From the NCBI GenBank assembly GCA_013322215.1, contig JAAMEZ010000026.1:80027-144026 (forward strand): a DNA stretch of 64,000 bases, read 5' to 3'. Below are positions 60,575 to 64,000 of this stretch, in pieces. The stretch's first letter is position 1, and each line of letters starts with the position of its first letter. The position numbers and the translations under genes were made by a program. The DNA comes from Martinezella rhizogenes. GTDB taxonomy: Bacteria > Pseudomonadota > Alphaproteobacteria > Rhizobiales > Rhizobiaceae. The notes below the pieces were generated by a model. That model was not told where the DNA came from. It did not search any database and saw only the letters and a program-made list of their open reading frames with translations.

Positions 60575-63500
60575 ACATCTCCGAGCCGTTCGTCAAACGC
60601 CCTGTCGGGACGACGCTTCTGGCGATCGGGCTGATGATCCTCGGTATCGTTGCCTATCGTTTCCTGCCTGTCGCGAGCCTGCCGACCGTGGACCTGCCGA
60701 CGATCGTCGTCTCCGCCAGCCGTCCAGGCGCCGATCCCGCCAGCATGGCGGCAAGCGTCGCGGCGCCGCTCGAACGCCATCTCGGCACCATTGCCGGCAT
60801 CACGCAATTGACGTCGGTCAGCTCGCTCGGGTCGAGCAGTATCATCGCGCAATTCGATCTCTCGCGCAGCGTCGATGGCGCTGCCCAGGATGTGCAGGCG
60901 GCTCTGAACGCGGCGGCGACGGACCTGCCAGGCGATCTGCCGACATTGCCATCCTTCCGCAAGATCAACCCGGCCGCGGCACCCGTCCTGATCCTGGCGC
61001 TGACATCCGACAACGTTCCTGCGAGCGCCATCTATGATGCGGCCGACACGGTGGTCGTGCAGCGCATTTCGCAGGTGGATGGCGTCGGTGGCGTTACCGT
61101 AAGCGGCGCCGATCAGCCGGCGGTGCGCGTCAGGCTCGACCCCGATCGGCTCTCGGCCATGGGCCTGTCGCTCGACGCCGTCCGCACGGCGATCGTCAAT
61201 GCCAGCGTGCTCGGACCGTTCGGTTCCATTGATGGAGCCGGAGGAGCTTTCTCCCTCGCCGTGAACAGCCAGTTGCGGACGCCGGAGGCCTACGGGCGGA
61301 TCATCGTGCAGAGCGGCGACGGCACCGCCGTACGCCTCTCCGATATCGCCACCGTCGAGCCCGGCGTGCGCAACAGCCGCTCGGATGCCTGGTATGACGG
61401 CAAGCCGGCCGTGTTGCTCAACATCACCAAGCAGGCGGATGCGAACGTCATCGCCACCGTCGATGGCGTCAAGCAGCTGATCCCGGAGCTGCAGCGGCTC
61501 ATTCCCGCCGGCGTCAAAATATCGATCCTTTCCGACCGCACCACGACGATCCATGCCAGCGTCAACGACATGCAGTGGACGCTGCTTGCCACCATCTGCC
61601 TGGTCATGGCCGTCGTCTTCGTGTTCCTGCGGCGCGCGACGCCGACTGTCGCTGCCGGTGTCACCGTGCCGCTGTCGCTTGCCGGCACTTTTGCCGCGAT
61701 GTGGCTCTTCGGGCTGTCGATCGACAATCTCTCGCTGATGGCGCTTGCCGTCTCCGTCGGCTTCGTCGTCGACGACGCCATCGTCATGATCGAGAATATC
61801 TATGCCAATCTCGAAACCGGCATGAAGCCGATGCGGGCGGCGCTCGAAGGGGCGAAGCAGATCGGCTTCACGGTGGTTTCGATCAGCCTGTCGCTGCTCG
61901 CCGCCTTCATTCCGCTGTTCTTCATGGGCGGCATTGTCGGCCGCTTCTTCCAGACCTTCTCATTGACGCTCGGCTTCACCATCGTCGTTTCGACGCTGGT
62001 GTCGCTGACGCTGACGCCGATGATCTGCGGCCATCGCCTGCGCCAGCATGATGTTGATGCCCGGCCCGGCCTGTTCGGCCGCGTCGTCGAGGGCACGTTG
62101 GGCGCCATTACCGGCTTTTATGGCCGCACGCTGCGGGCGGTGCTGCATCACCGAGTGTTGTCGGTGCTCGTCATCATCGGCTGCGTGGTCATGTCGGGCT
62201 ATCTCTACGTCAAGGTTCCGAAGGGCTTCATCCCGCAGGACGACACCGGCTTCATCCAGGGCGGAACGCAGGCGGCGACCGACATCTCCTATCCCGCCAT
62301 GGTCAAGCTGCAGCAGCAGGCGGCGGATATCGCTTCGAAAGACCCGGCTGTTTCTGGCCTCGGCTCCTCCGTCGGCGGCGGCGGTTTTTCCAGTTCCATC
62401 AATCGCGGCCAGCTTTATATCTCGCTGAAGCCGGAATCGGAGCGGGCGTCGACGGCCGAGGTCATAGACCGGCTCCGCAAGCAGCTGATGGCTGTTCCAG
62501 GCCTCAGCACGTTCCTGTTTTCGCCCGGCGATATCCGGGCCGGCGCCCGCCAGTCGCAGTCGCAGTATCAGTTCACGATCTGGGGCGCGAACTATGACGA
62601 GCTGGTGGAATGGGCGCCCAAGTTGCTGGAGCGCCTGCAGGCGCTTCCGGGATTGACCGATGTTGCGACCGATAGGCAGCCCAACGGCCTGCAGGCGACC
62701 GTCAATATCGATCGCAGCCTCGCTTCCCAGCTTGGCGTCAACATCGAGTCCATCGATTCGGCGCTCAACAACGCCTTCGCGCAGCGGCAGATCTCGACGA
62801 TCTATACGCAGCGCAATCAGTATCGTGTCGTGCTGGAGGCGGATCCCAACTATGCGCTCGATCCGCATGATATTTCCAAGCTCTACGTGCCAGCGTCTGG
62901 CGGCACGCAGGTGCCGCTGAGCGCGGTGGCGTCGATCGACCGGACGCTGGCGCCGCTGGTGGTCAATCACCAGGGCCAATATCCCTCCGTCACCATCTCC
63001 TACAATCTGGCGCTCAATACACCGCTGCAGGTGGCGAACGATGCCATCCAGAAGGCGGTGCTGGACATGCATCTGCCCGACACGCTGCATGCGGATTTTG
63101 CCGGCGATGCGGCGAGCGTCACGCAATCGTCCGGCAGCCAGCCGCTGCTGCTGCTGGCGGCATTGCTGACTGTTTATATCGTTCTCGGCATTCTCTACGA
63201 AAGCCTGGCGCATCCGCTGACGATCATCTCGACGCTGCCGTCTGCCGGCCTCGGTGCGCTGCTTGCACTCGCCATCAGCGGTACCGAACTAACGATCATC
63301 GCCTTCATCGGCATCATCCTCTTGATCGGCATCGTCAAGAAGAACGGCATCATGATGGTAGATTTTGCGCTGCAGGGCGAGCGTACGCTCGGTCTGTCTT
63401 CGGAGGAGGCGATCTATCAGGCATGCCTCAAGCGTTTCCGGCCGATCCTGATGACGACGCTTGCCGCCTTGATGGGCGCCATTCCGCTGATCATCGCGAC

Positions 63501-63678
63501 CGGTCCGGGCTCGGAGCTGCGCCGCCCGCTCGGCATCACCATCGTCGGCGGTCTTGTCGTCTCGCAGGTGCTGACGCTCTATACGACGCCGATCATCTAT
63601 CTGATGCTTGCCAAGCTACATGCGAAATGGTCGCCGAAGCCGCAGCCTGCCGCGCCGGTTCCGGCTTCCTCAAGCTGA
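60571..63678 (+). CDS. RND efflux permease, MdtC-like
   Basis: Exporter subunit of 1035 residues, a paralogue of the preceding gene product. Start FVKRPVGTTLLAIGLMILGIVAYRFLPV. Proton-relay motifs are SVGFVVDDAIVMIENIYAN and LIGIVKKNGIMMVDFALQG. The three genes form an operon with 4-base overlaps and end in a strong two-way terminator. A TolC-type outer-membrane gene and a BaeSR-like regulator are not in the window. Confidence 0.94.
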   Translation: MNISEPFVKRPVGTTLLAIGLMILGIVAYRFLPVASLPTVDLPTIVVSASRPGADPASMAASVAAPLERHLGTIAGITQLTSVSSLGSSSIIAQFDLSRSVDGAAQDVQAALNAAATDLPGDLPTLPSFRKINPAAAPVLILALTSDNVPASAIYDAADTVVVQRISQVDGVGGVTVSGADQPAVRVRLDPDRLSAMGLSLDAVRTAIVNASVLGPFGSIDGAGGAFSLAVNSQLRTPEAYGRIIVQSGDGTAVRLSDIATVEPGVRNSRSDAWYDGKPAVLLNITKQADANVIATVDGVKQLIPELQRLIPAGVKISILSDRTTTIHASVNDMQWTLLATICLVMAVVFVFLRRATPTVAAGVTVPLSLAGTFAAMWLFGLSIDNLSLMALAVSVGFVVDDAIVMIENIYANLETGMKPMRAALEGAKQIGFTVVSISLSLLAAFIPLFFMGGIVGRFFQTFSLTLGFTIVVSTLVSLTLTPMICGHRLRQHDVDARPGLFGRVVEGTLGAITGFYGRTLRAVLHHRVLSVLVIIGCVVMSGYLYVKVPKGFIPQDDTGFIQGGTQAATDISYPAMVKLQQQAADIASKDPAVSGLGSSVGGGGFSSSINRGQLYISLKPESERASTAEVIDRLRKQLMAVPGLSTFLFSPGDIRAGARQSQSQYQFTIWGANYDELVEWAPKLLERLQALPGLTDVATDRQPNGLQATVNIDRSLASQLGVNIESIDSALNNAFAQRQISTIYTQRNQYRVVLEADPNYALDPHDISKLYVPASGGTQVPLSAVASIDRTLAPLVVNHQGQYPSVTISYNLALNTPLQVANDAIQKAVLDMHLPDTLHADFAGDAASVTQSSGSQPLLLLAALLTVYIVLGILYESLAHPLTIISTLPSAGLGALLALAISGTELTIIAFIGIILLIGIVKKNGIMMVDFALQGERTLGLSSEEAIYQACLKRFRPILMTTLAALMGAIPLIIATGPGSELRRPLGITIVGGLVVSQVLTLYTTPIIYLMLAKLHAKWSPKPQPAAPVPASSS

Positions 63679-63749
63679 AACGGTCCCAGCTTACGCATTG
63701 CAGATCTTGTTCCTGCCGCTGTTTCCGATTCCCATTGAGCCAGGAAAGC

Positions 63750-63780
63750 AAAAGGCTCCGGTGTTACACCGGAGCCTTTT
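63750..63780. terminator. Two-way rho-independent terminator after the MdtABC-type operon
   Basis: Perfect 14-bp arms aaaaggctccggtg and caccggagcctttt around a three-base loop, 72 bases beyond the mdtC-like stop codon, with a T-run on the plus strand and an A-run for the minus-strand gene that ends at 63838. Confidence 0.92.
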
Positions 63781-63837
63781 GTTCGAGTCTGGATTAAAAC
63801 CACCCGCTTCTCGATGCTGAGGGCGGGCGGCGTTTAT

Positions 63838-64000
63838 TTAGTGCGTGGTGCCGCTATCGGGCGCTGGCGTCTCCTGCGTCGTCACCGGGCCGACCCTGCC
63901 TTTGAAGATACGGCGGACGGAGACGAAGAGCAGCGGGATGAAGAAGACGCCGAGGACGGTCGCCGAGATCATACCGCCCATGACGCCGATGCCGATCGAG
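63838..64000 (-). CDS. RND efflux permease, C-terminal fragment (cut by the window edge)
   Basis: Only the last 53 codons are in view. Reading toward the stop gives GVMGGMISATVLGVFFIPLL and then FVSVRRIFKGRVGPVTTQE, the last membrane span and tail of an HAE1-type RND pump, resembling the AcrB C-terminus ([20 protein letters not shown]) in the gene at 34808. Stop TAA is at 63838-63840. It is convergent with the MdtABC-type operon and would make a fourth RND subunit in the region. Confidence 0.85.
   Translation of the reverse strand, partial: SIGIGVMGGMISATVLGVFFIPLLFVSVRRIFKGRVGPVTTQETPAPDSGTTH

Overview
The window looks like chromosome or chromid DNA from a Rhizobium-like alphaproteobacterium (Rhizobiaceae). 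The grounds are high G+C, dense ABC-type sugar uptake operons, the HutF branch of histidine degradation, a glpSTPQUV glycerol transporter, a DUF1612/HTH protein of a kind common in Rhizobium, and two families of short palindromic intergenic repeats that recall the mosaic elements known from rhizobia. No rRNA, tRNA, CRISPR array, prophage or complete insertion sequence was seen.

Layout. 1-10.1 kb is a carbohydrate or sugar-acid catabolic region: a TetR regulator, an enolase-superfamily enzyme, a Gfo/Idh/MocA oxidoreductase, an SLT-type lipoprotein, a D-2-hydroxyacid dehydrogenase coupled to a DUF2264 protein, a LacI regulator and a Tat-exported solute-binding protein with no permease beside it. 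A periplasmic HAD phosphatase follows. 11.6-17.6 kb holds the glycerol ABC transporter operon glpSTPQUV (minus strand), without glpD, glpK or glpR. 18.4-26.1 kb is a second sugar system: ThuA-like and ThuB-like proteins and a ROK repressor on the minus strand, and a binding protein, two permeases and a MalK-type ATPase on the plus strand.

26.1-33.4 kb is mixed: DUF427 protein, TetR, M23 endopeptidase, Nramp transporter MntH, a short tryptophan 2,3-dioxygenase with a divergent Lrp/AsnC regulator, and an AcrR-like TetR gene. That TetR gene faces an AcrAB-type RND pump (33.6-38 kb) across an AcrR-like operator. 39.2-46.6 kb is the histidine utilisation cluster: hutC and hutF on the minus strand, hutI-hutH-hutU-hutD overlapping or tightly packed on the plus strand. 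46.6-51.9 kb carries a molybdopterin oxidoreductase, an MFS exporter, a small secreted protein, a VapBC pair, a thiolase and a small hypothetical gene. 52-54.5 kb is a copper-type P-type ATPase with two YHS domains and a CueR-type promoter, divergent from the DUF1612/HTH gene. 56-63.7 kb is an MdtABC-type pump with two RND subunits. The right edge cuts the 3' end of a fourth RND permease gene.

The most notable observations are: the two glp ATPases, which carry complementary defects and predict one working and one degenerate ATP site; short repeats that supply the stop codon of the gene they abut; several well-formed operators (AcrR-like, CueR-like, HutC-like, and two palindromes with no known regulator); the P-type ATPase with a His-rich tail, tandem YHS and metal-binding modules in place of an HMA domain; and the short, unusual tryptophan dioxygenase. 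I found no convincing wholly new multi-gene system. The best candidates for new biology are the asymmetric glp ATPases and the DUF1612/HTH protein opposite copA.
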